64,000 nt of DNA from positions 1-64,000 of the forward strand of contig NZ_JAELVQ010000018.1 of the NCBI RefSeq assembly GCF_016428595.1, in the 5' to 3' direction. Shown here in pieces: positions 1-9,800 of the stretch (within the stretch, counting starts at the first letter, position 1; every line of letters begins with the position of its first letter). Source of the stretch: Snuella sedimenti. GTDB taxonomy: Bacteria > Bacteroidota > Bacteroidia > Flavobacteriales > Flavobacteriaceae. The translations under genes and the position numbers were made by a program. The notes beneath the pieces were generated by a model that did not search any database, was not told the origin of the DNA, and saw only the letters and a list, made by a program, of their open reading frames with translations.

Positions 1-33
1 TACTACACTTGTGGGAGAGTAGGTCGTCGCCTT
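1..33 (+). rRNA. rrf: 5S ribosomal RNA, 3' end only
   Basis: The first bases match the highly conserved 3' end of flavobacterial 5S rRNA (GTGGGAGAGTAGGTCGTCGCC at 11-31). Only about 30 of roughly 110 bases are inside the window. A strong terminator follows at once. An rRNA operon therefore lies just upstream on the plus strand. The exact 3' base is uncertain by a few positions. Confidence 0.9.
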
Positions 34-38
34 TCTTG

Positions 39-78
39 AGTCCCGTTCCATACAATATGGAACGGGACTTTTTTTTTT
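39..78 (+). terminator. Rho-independent terminator of the rRNA operon
   Basis: A perfect 14-bp stem (AGTCCCGTTCCATA, 39-52, and its complement, 56-69) with a three-base loop is followed by a run of nine T. It sits directly after the 5S end and closes the rRNA operon. Confidence 0.93.
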
Positions 79-202
79 GCCTTTTTTTTCTCCATGCCCC
101 AAAATGGATTGTCTGGTTCACTTTCTCTTTACTTTTAGGTTTATCTTTTTAATTATTGTTTTAAGAGATGGAGTTTTTTGGATCAAGACTAATAGTTGTG
201 TT

Positions 203-547
203 TTAAGCATAAATTTGGGTTAATCTAAAAAGGAAGAACTCTGTATTTTTGACACCCCTGAACTGACTTCTAAAGGCTTTGATTTTAGCATTGAAAGATT
301 CCGCCGAGGCATTAGTACTTCTGTTTATAAAATAATTTAATATCGACCTATAGTTTAAGGTTATTGTATTGGCAATGGTATTAAAAGCCCTAAATCCGGT
401 TTGTTCGACGTCTTTATACCAATGGGCCTGTTTAGTGTACGCCGTCTGTATAGAGGTAGTTGTATTGAATATATTTCTGAGGCCTTGTACTAGGTTATAT
501 TTACGCAATTTTGATGGGATGAACTGTGTAGGAATAGTATTAACTAC
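203..547 (-). pseudogene. ISL3-family transposase, C-terminal fragment
   Basis: The reading frame is open from a stop at 548-550 to the stop at 203 and encodes about 114 residues. It resembles the C-terminal part of DDE transposases of the ISL3/IS204 type: a YNLVQGLRNIF stretch, WYKDVEQTGFRAFNTIANTI, and the NASAESFNAKIKAFRSQFRG block that carries the last catalytic Glu. There is no ATG; the first possible internal start is a TTG at 508. The N-terminal two thirds, with the other catalytic acids, are missing. It is a dead remnant beside an rRNA operon. The flanks (79-202, 548-591) show no gene; I could not identify terminal inverted repeats with confidence. Confidence 0.85.
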
Positions 548-591
548 CTAAAAATCAACTTGTTAAATCAGTATAGTAAGACATTATTGCT

Positions 592-599
592 TAACTTTG
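592..599 (+). promoter_or_regulatory. Probable -7 promoter element for the polyketide synthase
   Basis: TAACTTTG matches the Bacteroidota -7 consensus TAnnTTTG and lies 24 bases before the start codon at 624. No good -33 TTTG is found at the usual spacing, so this is a partial match. Confidence 0.5.
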
Positions 600-623
600 T
601 GTAATGACTAAACTATAATTGAT

Positions 624-1844
624 ATGAACTCCATTATACTTTCTAACTTTCATCCTATAGTAGTAGGAAAATTAATAGACCAAAAGAGAATAAACCAGTA
701 CACAAAATTTTTGTACCACCACTTTCAGAATCATCCTGTCATTATAGAAAAGGAAGGAAAAGTTGAAAGAGATCTTGTTAGTTTCGAAGAGGTGTCTGAT
801 CATGTAGATAAATACGCAGTATCTTCTAATAACATAGAGAAGCGTCAGGTATTGATTTTTGACGAGGTAGAACCTTTTATTATTAAGGAAATGGATAATA
901 CGGATCCTTCTAATTATGTTTTTCCTGAGGGGTTTGAAGTGTTGCCAGAAAGCCATTATGGTCCCAAAATTGAGGTGCGTATGGACTGGTTTAAGGCGAA
1001 ATTAGGTTATGTTTTTGATAAGTTTTATGAGCTATCTCATGGCAAGCCCGAAAACATTATTCATGTAACCTGTTCTGGGTATTCTTCTCCAAGTTTGGCA
1101 CAAGAAGCTGTCGTTAAGCGTAATTGGGAAAATGTTAAGGTAACTCATTCTTACCATATGGGATGCTATGGTGCTTTTCCTGCTATTAGAACAGGTTCAG
1201 GTTTATTATGTTATAGTAAACATAAAGGAAGAGTAGATATTGTGCATACGGAATTGCTTTCGGTTCATTTGAATTTAACAAATTTTTCTGCAGCAAACAC
1301 AATGATTTGCTCCTTGTTTTCTGATGGTTTTGTTGGGTATTCTTTATATGATGAGAATAATTTTTATAAGGATTCCAACTTACAAAATAAAGTAGGTTTA
1401 AAAATTTTGGCCTCTCATGAGGTTATTATCCCCGATTCCCTTGAAGACATGACTTGGGATTTGGGAGAATATAGTTTTTTAATGACGCTATCAAAACGTG
1501 TTCCCGTCTTTATTAAAAAGAATGTAAAGGAATTCATGACAACAATGTGTAGCAAAATTAATTTAGATTTTGAAGCGGAGAAGAGAGCAATGTATTTTGC
1601 GATACATCCCGGAGGGCCCAAAATTATTGATTATGTAGTTAGGGAGTTAGATATTGATAAGAAGCAAGCACAATGGTCCTATGAGGTTTTAAAGCACAAT
1701 GGAAATATGTCGTCTGCAACGATTCCTCATATTTTTCATGAGATCGTAAACGATCCAAATATTAAGCCAAATACAAAAGTTATTGCAATTGCATTTGGAC
1801 CTGGTTTAACAGCTACTGGATTAGTATTGGAAAAAGTGGATTAA
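624..1844 (+). CDS. Type III polyketide synthase (chalcone synthase-like)
   Basis: 406 residues, the usual length for a homodimeric type III polyketide synthase, which condenses malonyl-CoA onto a starter acyl-CoA without an acyl carrier protein. The catalytic triad of the thiolase fold is visible: Cys181 in HMGCYGAFPAIRTG, His328 in AIHPGGPKII, and Asn361 in GNMSSATIPHIF. The C-terminal loop AFGPGLTATG matches the family GFGPG loop. A KASIII/FabH enzyme is the main alternative, but GNMSSA and the FGPG loop favour type III. The gene stands alone: no methyltransferase, oxidoreductase or carrier gene is beside it, and the next gene is convergent. Starter unit and product cannot be read from the sequence. 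Confidence 0.85.
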   Translation: MNSIILSNFHPIVVGKLIDQKRINQYTKFLYHHFQNHPVIIEKEGKVERDLVSFEEVSDHVDKYAVSSNNIEKRQVLIFDEVEPFIIKEMDNTDPSNYVFPEGFEVLPESHYGPKIEVRMDWFKAKLGYVFDKFYELSHGKPENIIHVTCSGYSSPSLAQEAVVKRNWENVKVTHSYHMGCYGAFPAIRTGSGLLCYSKHKGRVDIVHTELLSVHLNLTNFSAANTMICSLFSDGFVGYSLYDENNFYKDSNLQNKVGLKILASHEVIIPDSLEDMTWDLGEYSFLMTLSKRVPVFIKKNVKEFMTTMCSKINLDFEAEKRAMYFAIHPGGPKIIDYVVRELDIDKKQAQWSYEVLKHNGNMSSATIPHIFHEIVNDPNIKPNTKVIAIAFGPGLTATGLVLEKVD

Positions 1845-1887
1845 AGGAGCTTAATATTATCCTCAAAATCAACTACACTGAATATAA

Positions 1888-3561
1888 TTAATCAATTTCT
1901 ATAGCTCCCAAATCTGGTAACCCCTTAATTGGGTTGCCTAGAATGTCTTTAAGGGGATTTAATTTTACTACCAATCCAATGGAATCTTGAGGTAGTTTGG
2001 GAATTACAATGCCATAATTTTTTATTAGTTCTACATTCTCAGGAATATAATCTTTCATTTGGTTTCCGCCTTTTTGGTGAAAACGAACGTTACCAAATAA
2101 AGGGTTAGCATCCTGTAAACATTGGTCTTCTGGCCAACTTTTATTATGAAGGAACAGGTTGTTAGTGAAAATAACATTGGTAGCTTTCCAGACACCTTCC
2201 TTTTCCGGATTGTATTGGTCCCCTTTTACAGATATGGAAGCTCCCTCAATATGAAATATATTATTGGCTATTAAAATGCCCCTGGCAGCACGGTCTATAG
2301 CTATTTTGGCATCAATAGTTTTTGAAACGTAAATGGTATTGTTATAGATATAGCTATTGAATGGTCCTTTTCTTTTAACCTTACTGCCATTATAGCCACT
2401 CAGCCATAAAATTTTCCCTTCCTGAAAAGCCTCATTTGAGCCTTTAACACGATAACCATCATTTACACTAATATTATAGCGGTATGCACAATTATAGTTG
2501 TTTCCCAGAATTTCGCAGAAGCCTCCGGCGTTATTGGCACTGAAATTATATTGCAGGATGATATTACTACAGTTAAAATCGATATGTGCACCGGCTGAGT
2601 CTCCTGGTCCGTTAGCATTTATAAACTTATTCTTTTCTATCAAAACGTTTGAAGAGCCCCAGGTCCAGAGACCGCTACCGCGTCCCCATTTTCTCGGATC
2701 GTCATTGCTGCCGGACCGGTCTACTGTATTTTTATAAACATGACCGTTGGAAACCCCGGACATTTGAATGCCCGGACCACCGGTATTATTAACTTTACTA
2801 TTTGAAATCCGGAAATCTGTGAGACCAAAATGCACATCATTGGTTCTAACAGTAAGCTTAATACCGGTATGACTTATATTTGTTATAACTGAAGAGTCGA
2901 TAGAGATATTCCTGAAATAGGCCGAATCCAGATTATTGATAAAACGAATGCCCCAGCCATAATTTTGAACGCCGTTAGGGGTTCTAACTTCTTCTTTAGG
3001 CCTTTTGAAACCCTTTTTTTCAAAGAATATATCGCTTACATATAAGTTCTTTAGTTTAATATGCTCATAGGTTCCCGGTTTTGAGGTCTTTACCAATATT
3101 CCACAGCGCATATATTTACGATTTTCACCAATTAGCATTGAATCAAGCATACCTTTTGTAACAACCAGGTCATATATTTCAATAAAAGAGCTGTTTTCTA
3201 TTTCTATACCTCCTATTATTTGAGGCGGGGTGTTTTTATTTGTAAGCTTCGATTGATAGCTTAAAATTTTGATAGGAGCTGTTAGATTTCCTTTTATATC
3301 CTTTAGAGCTATATCTCCGGTAAAGGTTTGCCCTTGAGCCAGATAAACATGATCTCCCGGATTGAGTTTAATGGTATTCAGTTTTGAAATACTGCGCCAG
3401 GGTTTTTCTTCTGAAGTCCCCAAATTATCATCGTTACCGGTTTGTGTATTGAAAAAGTATGCCTTAGCCTCATTTTTTAAAGTACAGGAATTTAAAATAA
3501 GAACCAGTAAAAACATGACCGTTTTGTAGCAAATAGTGATATGCTTAATATTTTTCCACAT
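1888..3561 (-). CDS. Right-handed parallel beta-helix lipoprotein, probable polysaccharide-active protein
   Basis: 557 residues with an N-terminal hydrophobic segment and a lipobox ending at about Cys26 (LILNSC), so it is probably anchored in the outer membrane. Soon after comes the entry motif typical of beta-helix enzymes (TGNDDNLGTSEEKPWRSI, then LNPGDHVYLAQGQTF). The rest has many short Asn/Gly-rich strands of the kind seen in PL6-like lyases and related carbohydrate enzymes. The start overlaps the end of the sulfatase gene by 17 bases, so the two are translationally linked. Likely role: depolymerisation or trimming of the glycan imported by the SusCD pair. I cannot assign a lyase or hydrolase family or a substrate. 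Confidence 0.75.
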   Translation of the reverse strand: MWKNIKHITICYKTVMFLLVLILNSCTLKNEAKAYFFNTQTGNDDNLGTSEEKPWRSISKLNTIKLNPGDHVYLAQGQTFTGDIALKDIKGNLTAPIKILSYQSKLTNKNTPPQIIGGIEIENSSFIEIYDLVVTKGMLDSMLIGENRKYMRCGILVKTSKPGTYEHIKLKNLYVSDIFFEKKGFKRPKEEVRTPNGVQNYGWGIRFINNLDSAYFRNISIDSSVITNISHTGIKLTVRTNDVHFGLTDFRISNSKVNNTGGPGIQMSGVSNGHVYKNTVDRSGSNDDPRKWGRGSGLWTWGSSNVLIEKNKFINANGPGDSAGAHIDFNCSNIILQYNFSANNAGGFCEILGNNYNCAYRYNISVNDGYRVKGSNEAFQEGKILWLSGYNGSKVKRKGPFNSYIYNNTIYVSKTIDAKIAIDRAARGILIANNIFHIEGASISVKGDQYNPEKEGVWKATNVIFTNNLFLHNKSWPEDQCLQDANPLFGNVRFHQKGGNQMKDYIPENVELIKNYGIVIPKLPQDSIGLVVKLNPLKDILGNPIKGLPDLGAIEID

Positions 3562-4969
3562 CGGTAAATCGGTCGGGGTGTTGCTTATTATATATATTAT
3601 TGTGCCTTAAGCCTAGAAATATGGGATCCATATTTTCACTGTCCCAGATATCGTGTTTGGTTTTAAGGTCATGTCTCAGCGAGTCATTATTTATAGGAGT
3701 AGTTTCACTAATGTCATTGGCTAAATTATATAAACCCACTTCTCCTTTTTTATTTTTTACAAGTTTCATGTCACCTTGCCTAATCGTATAGGCTTCGGCA
3801 TCATAATGCCTCCAAAATAAATGCTCATGGGGTCGACTTTTATCTAATCCTTGTAAATAGGGGATAAGATTGGTGCCGTCTATCTGATGTTTTGGTGATA
3901 CACCGGCTAAGGCTACTGCCGTAGCAAAAATATCTAATGATATGACAGGTTGATTGTATAGCTGTCTGGCTGGGATGGTTCCCGGCCATTGTACTGCAAA
4001 GGGCACTCGAATGCCTCCTTCATGTAAAGATCCCTTCCCTTCTCTTAGTTTACCATTATTAGCACCGTGTTGTTCTGGACCACCGTTGTCTGAAAGGAAA
4101 AATACAATGGTGTTATTTTCTATATCCAGTTCTCTTAATTTGTTCAATAAACTACCTACACCATCATCTACCGCACTTACCATAGCGGCATAGGTTTTAC
4201 GCTTTTTATCTTTAATATCCGTATATCTGGATAAATATTTTTCTGTTGCTTGCAATGGTGTATGGGGCGCATTATAGGCGAGGTATAGAAAAAATGGGTT
4301 TTCAGCGTTACGTTCTACAAAATTCACGGCTTCCCTTGATAAAGCATCGGTTAAATATTCGTTTTCTTCAACACGATCATTATTGCGTAGTAGTTTGGTG
4401 TTATAGGCATCGCCTTGTGAAGTAACTTCAGAAATATCCTGTTTGGTCCACTGTTCTGGGAAATATTTGTGTCCACCCGTTAAAAAGCCAAAGAACTCAT
4501 TAAACCCCCTTTTAAGTGGACGTTGGGATTTGTGAGCACCCAAGTGCCATTTACCAATAGCCATACTTTGGTATCCAGCCTTACCTACTGCATCTGCTAG
4601 CGTTTCCTCAGATGTAGGCAAGCCCTGTAAGGAATCTTTAGGAGCAAAAAGCGGATTACGTCCAAAACCAAACCTGTCCTGGTAGCGCCCGGTTATTAGC
4701 CCAGCCCGGCTAGGGCCACATACCGCATAACTTACATAACCATTAGTGAAGATGGTACCATTGTTGGCTAATTGATCGATGTTTGGGGTTTTGATATCCT
4801 CACTGCCATTAAACCCCACATCTTTGTATCCCAGATCGTCTGCCAATATAACAATAACGTTCGGTTTAATTGGAGGAGTAGAAGGAGAGGAGTTATCTTT
4901 TTTTACTTTATTCTCACAGTTGTAAAGAAAAATTAAAAATAGTGATACCAGAAAATAGTTTAGTTTCAT
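3545..4969 (-). CDS. S1-family sulfatase lipoprotein
   Basis: 474 residues. N-terminal lipoprotein signal (FLYNC, Cys18), then the alkaline-phosphatase-fold sulfatase core. Metal-binding Asp pair in ILADDLGYKD (Asp44/45). The signature C-x-P-S-R-x-x-L-x-T-G-R is complete: CGPSRAGLITGR with Cys84, the residue converted to formylglycine. Later comes the SDNGG motif. It hydrolyses sulfate esters, here probably on a marine polysaccharide, since it lies between SusCD and a beta-helix protein. The maturase (anaerobic or FGE type) is not in this window. The gene is separated from susD by a terminator and overlaps the next gene by 17 bases. The subfamily and sugar linkage cannot be told by eye. Confidence 0.93.
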   Translation of the reverse strand: MKLNYFLVSLFLIFLYNCENKVKKDNSSPSTPPIKPNVIVILADDLGYKDVGFNGSEDIKTPNIDQLANNGTIFTNGYVSYAVCGPSRAGLITGRYQDRFGFGRNPLFAPKDSLQGLPTSEETLADAVGKAGYQSMAIGKWHLGAHKSQRPLKRGFNEFFGFLTGGHKYFPEQWTKQDISEVTSQGDAYNTKLLRNNDRVEENEYLTDALSREAVNFVERNAENPFFLYLAYNAPHTPLQATEKYLSRYTDIKDKKRKTYAAMVSAVDDGVGSLLNKLRELDIENNTIVFFLSDNGGPEQHGANNGKLREGKGSLHEGGIRVPFAVQWPGTIPARQLYNQPVISLDIFATAVALAGVSPKHQIDGTNLIPYLQGLDKSRPHEHLFWRHYDAEAYTIRQGDMKLVKNKKGEVGLYNLANDISETTPINNDSLRHDLKTKHDIWDSENMDPIFLGLRHNNIYNKQHPDRFTDVEKY

Positions 4970-5046
4970 TATAAAGATTTATTGGTTATGCTGAAATTAT
5001 AGATGTCTAATATGGATAAGGGGAATCCATCAAGTAGGTTTAAATT

Positions 5047-5081
5047 AAAACAGGCGAAGTCAAATTGACTTCGCCTGTTTT
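5047..5081 (-). terminator. Strong hairpin terminator between susD and the sulfatase
   Basis: A perfect 15-bp stem (AAAACAGGCGAAGTC and its complement) with a five-base loop lies eight bases after the susD stop codon. On the minus strand it ends in TTTT. It probably ends or reduces transcription leaving susCD, so the two enzyme genes would be expressed at a lower level or from a separate promoter in 4970-5046. Confidence 0.85.
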
Positions 5082-5089
5082 CAACTTAA

Positions 5090-6841
5090 TTATTGCTCAT
5101 ACCCAGGATTTTGGACGAAATTAGGATTGTCTCCAAGAAGGGAGCTACTAAATGGTAAATAGTAACGTTCCGGACCAAATGATCTAACTTGGGTTTCAGC
5201 ATTTTTTAAGGTTATAATATAAGTGTCGGTAGCTAGTTTATAATCAAATACTAGTCCTCGCGTTCTAACATTATCCAAATATTGTGGTGCGATACGCCAA
5301 CGGATAAGGTCCCAGAATCTGTGATCTTCAAAACACAATTCTACTTGGCGTTCATGACGTATATTGTCTTCGGTAGCCACAGTCCTTAAAGGCATGCCTG
5401 CACGGTCACGAATTTGGTTAATGGCATCTAAGGCTTCGTCTGTTTTTCCTAAATAAAAAGCGGCCTCAGCAAAATTCATCAAAGTTTCACCATACCGGAA
5501 TACAATGTAATCCTGTCCGGATTGACCCGCAGCAGGGTTGGGGTTGTCTCCATCAACTTTTTTCCTTCTTAATAAAGAGGTGTTTCTTCGGTTTCTAGGT
5601 TGGCTAGCTTGTGGCATTTCTGTACCATCTAAGCGTGTTTCAGTTGCGTTGGTACTATTAACGGTTGAACCATTAGCTAATACGGTTCTCCTATGAAACC
5701 ATACAGGCTCTCCTTTGAACTCACATTCTGGATAAAAGACAGAGGCTCTGAACCGCGGATCTCGATTACCGAAGAAATCATTGATGTCCCATTCATTTGA
5801 AGCTGTTAATAGCGACCTATCTATTTTACCCGACCGTCCATCGGTAAAATCAAACAGTTCTACAAAATCATAAAGCACTGGGAAATTAGAATTCCACGAC
5901 GCGCCAAAACCTTGAGGGTAAGCATAAAGATCTAAACTATGGCCTCGAATTACTGGTTCCCAAACTTCAGCAAAGATAGTCTCAGGATTAGAGTCACCTT
6001 CAGTTAAGAAAATGGAAGCATAATTTACTACTTTATCACTGTCCGAATCCATTAGGCTAAACATGCCAGAATCCATAATAGCTTTTGAGGCATCATAGCT
6101 TTTTTGAAAGTAGGAATTAGCCAAACTAGCATCTATACCGGTCACTCCATTAGGTCCTATACCGCCGTTTCTTGCAATACTGGCAGCATATAGCATGGCT
6201 CTACTTTGCAGCATAAGTACTGTGTACTTATCGACACGTCCATTTGCACCACTTTTTACATCATTAAAATCACTTAAAATAGCTTGTGCTTCGTTGTAGA
6301 TAAAATCATATACTTCTTGTTCTGTATTTCTGGGAAGGTACAACTCTTCTTCGGGATCATCTTGGCTTTGAACTTTAGTTATTATGGGTACTCCCCCAAA
6401 GCGTTTTGCCATTTCAAAATAATTATAAGCTCTTAAGAAGCGAGCTTCCGCCTTCTTAGATTGTATGTAATTTTGATCTAAAGTTTCACTAGTCTCAATA
6501 TTTTCTAATAGATAGTTAATGTCTCTGTTAAGAGCGTATTCCCAATGGTCTAAGGGACCAGGGCCAGTAGCCTCAGTATACTGTCTTAAAAAGGCATTGT
6601 TTGGTGTTTGCCAGTTGGCAAAATTAATATGTTCTGCACCTACAGCTGCCCACATCCCCATGTTTTGAGATGCTGAAATTTGGAATTCTGAACGATTGTA
6701 TAAGCTTGCAACATATGCCTCTGTAAGTGCTTCCGATTCGAAAACAACATTTTCGGAAATGAAATTAGCGTCCTTGGTTAATTGGTCATCACAACTAAAT
6801 AATAATAAAGACAGACTGAATATATATAAGATTTTTTTCAT
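5090..6841 (-). CDS. RagB/SusD family glycan-binding lipoprotein
   Basis: 583 residues with a lipoprotein signal (LLLFSC, Cys17). The body has the SusD pattern: N-terminal TPR-like helices (KKAEARFLRAYNYFEMAKRFGGVPI is typical), a variable middle part, and a C-terminal part with YIVFRYGETLMNFAEAAFYLGK, INQIRDRAGMP and the closing RWRIAPQ and FGPERYYLPF motifs. It sits on the cell surface as the lid of the SusC transporter and binds the oligosaccharide. It begins 35 bases after the SusC stop, the usual order and spacing. The ligand is unknown, but the sulfatase next door points to a sulfated glycan. Confidence 0.95.
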   Translation of the reverse strand: MKKILYIFSLSLLLFSCDDQLTKDANFISENVVFESEALTEAYVASLYNRSEFQISASQNMGMWAAVGAEHINFANWQTPNNAFLRQYTEATGPGPLDHWEYALNRDINYLLENIETSETLDQNYIQSKKAEARFLRAYNYFEMAKRFGGVPIITKVQSQDDPEEELYLPRNTEQEVYDFIYNEAQAILSDFNDVKSGANGRVDKYTVLMLQSRAMLYAASIARNGGIGPNGVTGIDASLANSYFQKSYDASKAIMDSGMFSLMDSDSDKVVNYASIFLTEGDSNPETIFAEVWEPVIRGHSLDLYAYPQGFGASWNSNFPVLYDFVELFDFTDGRSGKIDRSLLTASNEWDINDFFGNRDPRFRASVFYPECEFKGEPVWFHRRTVLANGSTVNSTNATETRLDGTEMPQASQPRNRRNTSLLRRKKVDGDNPNPAAGQSGQDYIVFRYGETLMNFAEAAFYLGKTDEALDAINQIRDRAGMPLRTVATEDNIRHERQVELCFEDHRFWDLIRWRIAPQYLDNVRTRGLVFDYKLATDTYIITLKNAETQVRSFGPERYYLPFSSSLLGDNPNFVQNPGYEQ

Positions 6842-6875
6842 GTTATAATTCTTTTAATTAATTACTTTTCACATA

Positions 6876-9800
6876 TTAAAGTCCAATACGAACTCCAAAT
6901 GTATAGGTTCTCAATAGAGGTAAAGAATAGCCTGAGTTATTATAAGCTTGTTCAGGATCTATTAGATCTTCATAAATACCTAATTTTGTAAAAGCAAATA
7001 AATTATCTCCAGTTAGATAAAATGTACAGTTGTTAAAACCAATTTTATCTAGGGTTTTTTGAGACAGGTTATATGATAGTGTGGCTGTTTTAAGACGAAC
7101 GTAGGTACCATCTTTTTGCCAAAAATCCGAAAAGTTATCATTCCAAATTCTGCTTCCGTCATTATTATATGCAGGTAGCTTAGCATTAGGGTTGTTTCCT
7201 GTTCCTGGGCTATTTGGATCCTGGGTCCAACTATATTTAGCATGCAATGTTAAAGGTACTTGTTCATTATTGAACGGTGCTCTCATATTGCCACCACTAA
7301 TATTTACATTAAAAAGTGAGGCACCCTGCCATAACATAGCAAGAGAAAAGTTTTTATAGGTCAACCTCGTATTTAAACCATAGGTAATGTCTGGATCGGA
7401 ACCATATCCTATTTCACGTCTATCGTAAAGGTCGATAACACCATCAGGTGTACCATCAGGCCCGTTTACATCCACATAACGAATATCACCTACTTTTGGC
7501 GATCCATCGAGTGTTTCAAATGTATGTGAGACTACATAATCATCTAATTCAGTTTGAGTATTAATTAGCCCATCACTAATATAACCAAAGCTTCTGTTTA
7601 TGTAGCGCCCATTACGTAAATTGATGCGTACTTGGTTAGGGTCATCAAGGTTAATATCTTGAGCCCAATCGCCATATCTAGCTCGGGCAAAACTAAAGTT
7701 ACCAGATAAATCCAGTTTTAAATCACCAATACTACCTTTGTACCCTATAATGAATTCAAAACCATGGTCGTTGGTTGAATTTAAATTTACTTGTGGCAAA
7801 TTAGCTCCAAACGTGGATGGAACACTTTCAATATCGGCAGCAACTAAACCTTCACTAAGCCTATAAAAAACATCAACGTTACCATAGAATTTTCCATTTA
7901 ATAGCCTGAAATCCAATCCAGCATTGTATAATGTGTTCTTTATCCATGTTAACCTGTCGTTTACTAGTCCAGCCGTAATAATATTGGTTACTGGATTGCC
8001 ATCTAAATAATACACGGAACTTAGTTCATTAAAGCCTGTAAGATAGTCGAATGAAGTATTTCCAATATTAGAATCCTTTCCTGTTTTACTATAGGACAAA
8101 CGCAGCTTTAATTCGTTAATAGCAGAATTTTTTAGAAAGTTTTCTTTGGCTATATTCCATCCTAAAGAAACTGAAGGAAAATAACCCCACCTTACTTTAG
8201 GTGATACTTTAGAGCTTGCATCGGCACGCAATGTGGCTTCTAATAGGTATTTGTCGTCAAAGGCATAATTAAAGCGACCAGCAAAGCTTATACGTGAATA
8301 CTCTAGAGGTCTTGCTGTTCCAAATGTGGTTGTATTGGCATCGTCTCCAGCTTCTATAGTTGGTACATCGTCAGATAAAAGATTTCTTCTTGTAGCAGCA
8401 AGTTGATCCACTTCATTGTCTTCCTTTTCCATGAATGCCAATGCGCCAATTTTGTGTTTTCCAAAATTATTGTTGTAATTTAAATAAAAACGCGATAGGA
8501 AACGTACCCTAGGGTCACTACCACTACTTGTCACACCTTTAGAAAAACTAGGTTCTTGATTTACGGTTTGTATTGGTGTATAATTGGCATCTTCTTCATT
8601 ATATTGATATACAGTATATGTTTTGCTCAAGTCTTCAAAATAAATACGGCGCATTCTTACATTGGCTTTAGCCCCTATGGTTAAACCTTGTAAAAAGGGT
8701 ACGTTGTATTTAAGTTCCATTGCTGCAGCTAGGGTTTCCAGAGTAGTTAAACTGTAGCCTCCAAACTTTTTCTGGGTTCTGGCTACAGGTGAACGTTCGG
8801 TAAAACCACTATAAGGAGCACGATTCGGATCAGGAAGTTCTGGACGGAAGAATGGTTGTGCCGTTCTTAGGTCATTCCAAATGGTTCCTACGCCATATGC
8901 GGCATAATCACGAGTTTCATCAATATATGAGCTATTCAGGGATAAGGATAAGTCATCAGTAATTTTAGCATCTAAATTATTAGTAAGATTTAACTTTTTA
9001 TAACTGTAGTCCCCTTTAAAAATACCATCCTGGGTTAAAAGTCCTAAGGATGTGTAAAAACGAACTTTTTCTGATCCGCCATTGGCACTAATGTTATGGG
9101 ATGTTATTTGGCTGCCTCCACCTTTTAATAACGCATCAACCCAATTATAACTTTGTTTTGCTCCAGACTCGTATTCGGCTAAATAGTCTTCGGTAAAATC
9201 TCCATAAGCAATTGGATCATTGGAGTTGGCAGGGTCATATTGTGCATTGAAACTACCATTACGTTTAGCTTTTATATAGTCTGCTGCAGTAACTGGAGTA
9301 GGAAACTTTACAGGTTTTTGGATACCAGCATACCCATGATAATTTAGTTCTACCTTACCAGACTTTCCGCGTTTTGTTGTAATAAGAATTACACCATCTC
9401 CCCCTCGTACACCATAAATTGCAGCCGATGCATCTTTTAACACAGATATAGTTTCTATGTCGTTAGGATCTATTCTATCCAAGAAAGACTCTACGCCGTC
9501 TACAATAACCAACGGGCTTCCAAAACCACGTATGCTTAGGCTTACATTGTCATTTCCGGGAAGGCCAGGAGTTTGGTTTGTGATAACTCCTGGAATTTGG
9601 CCGACAATTAAACCTTTAACGTTGGTTGCAGGTGTAGTAACAACGTCGTCAGCTTTTATAGAGGCTACAGATCCTGTAACATTTATTTTCTTTTGGACGC
9701 CATAACCAACCACAACAACTTCTTCCAATTGTGAGGCAGCTTCTTCCAAAGTAATATTTATAGTTGATTGGTTATTAATGTTTATTTCTTTAGTTGCGTA

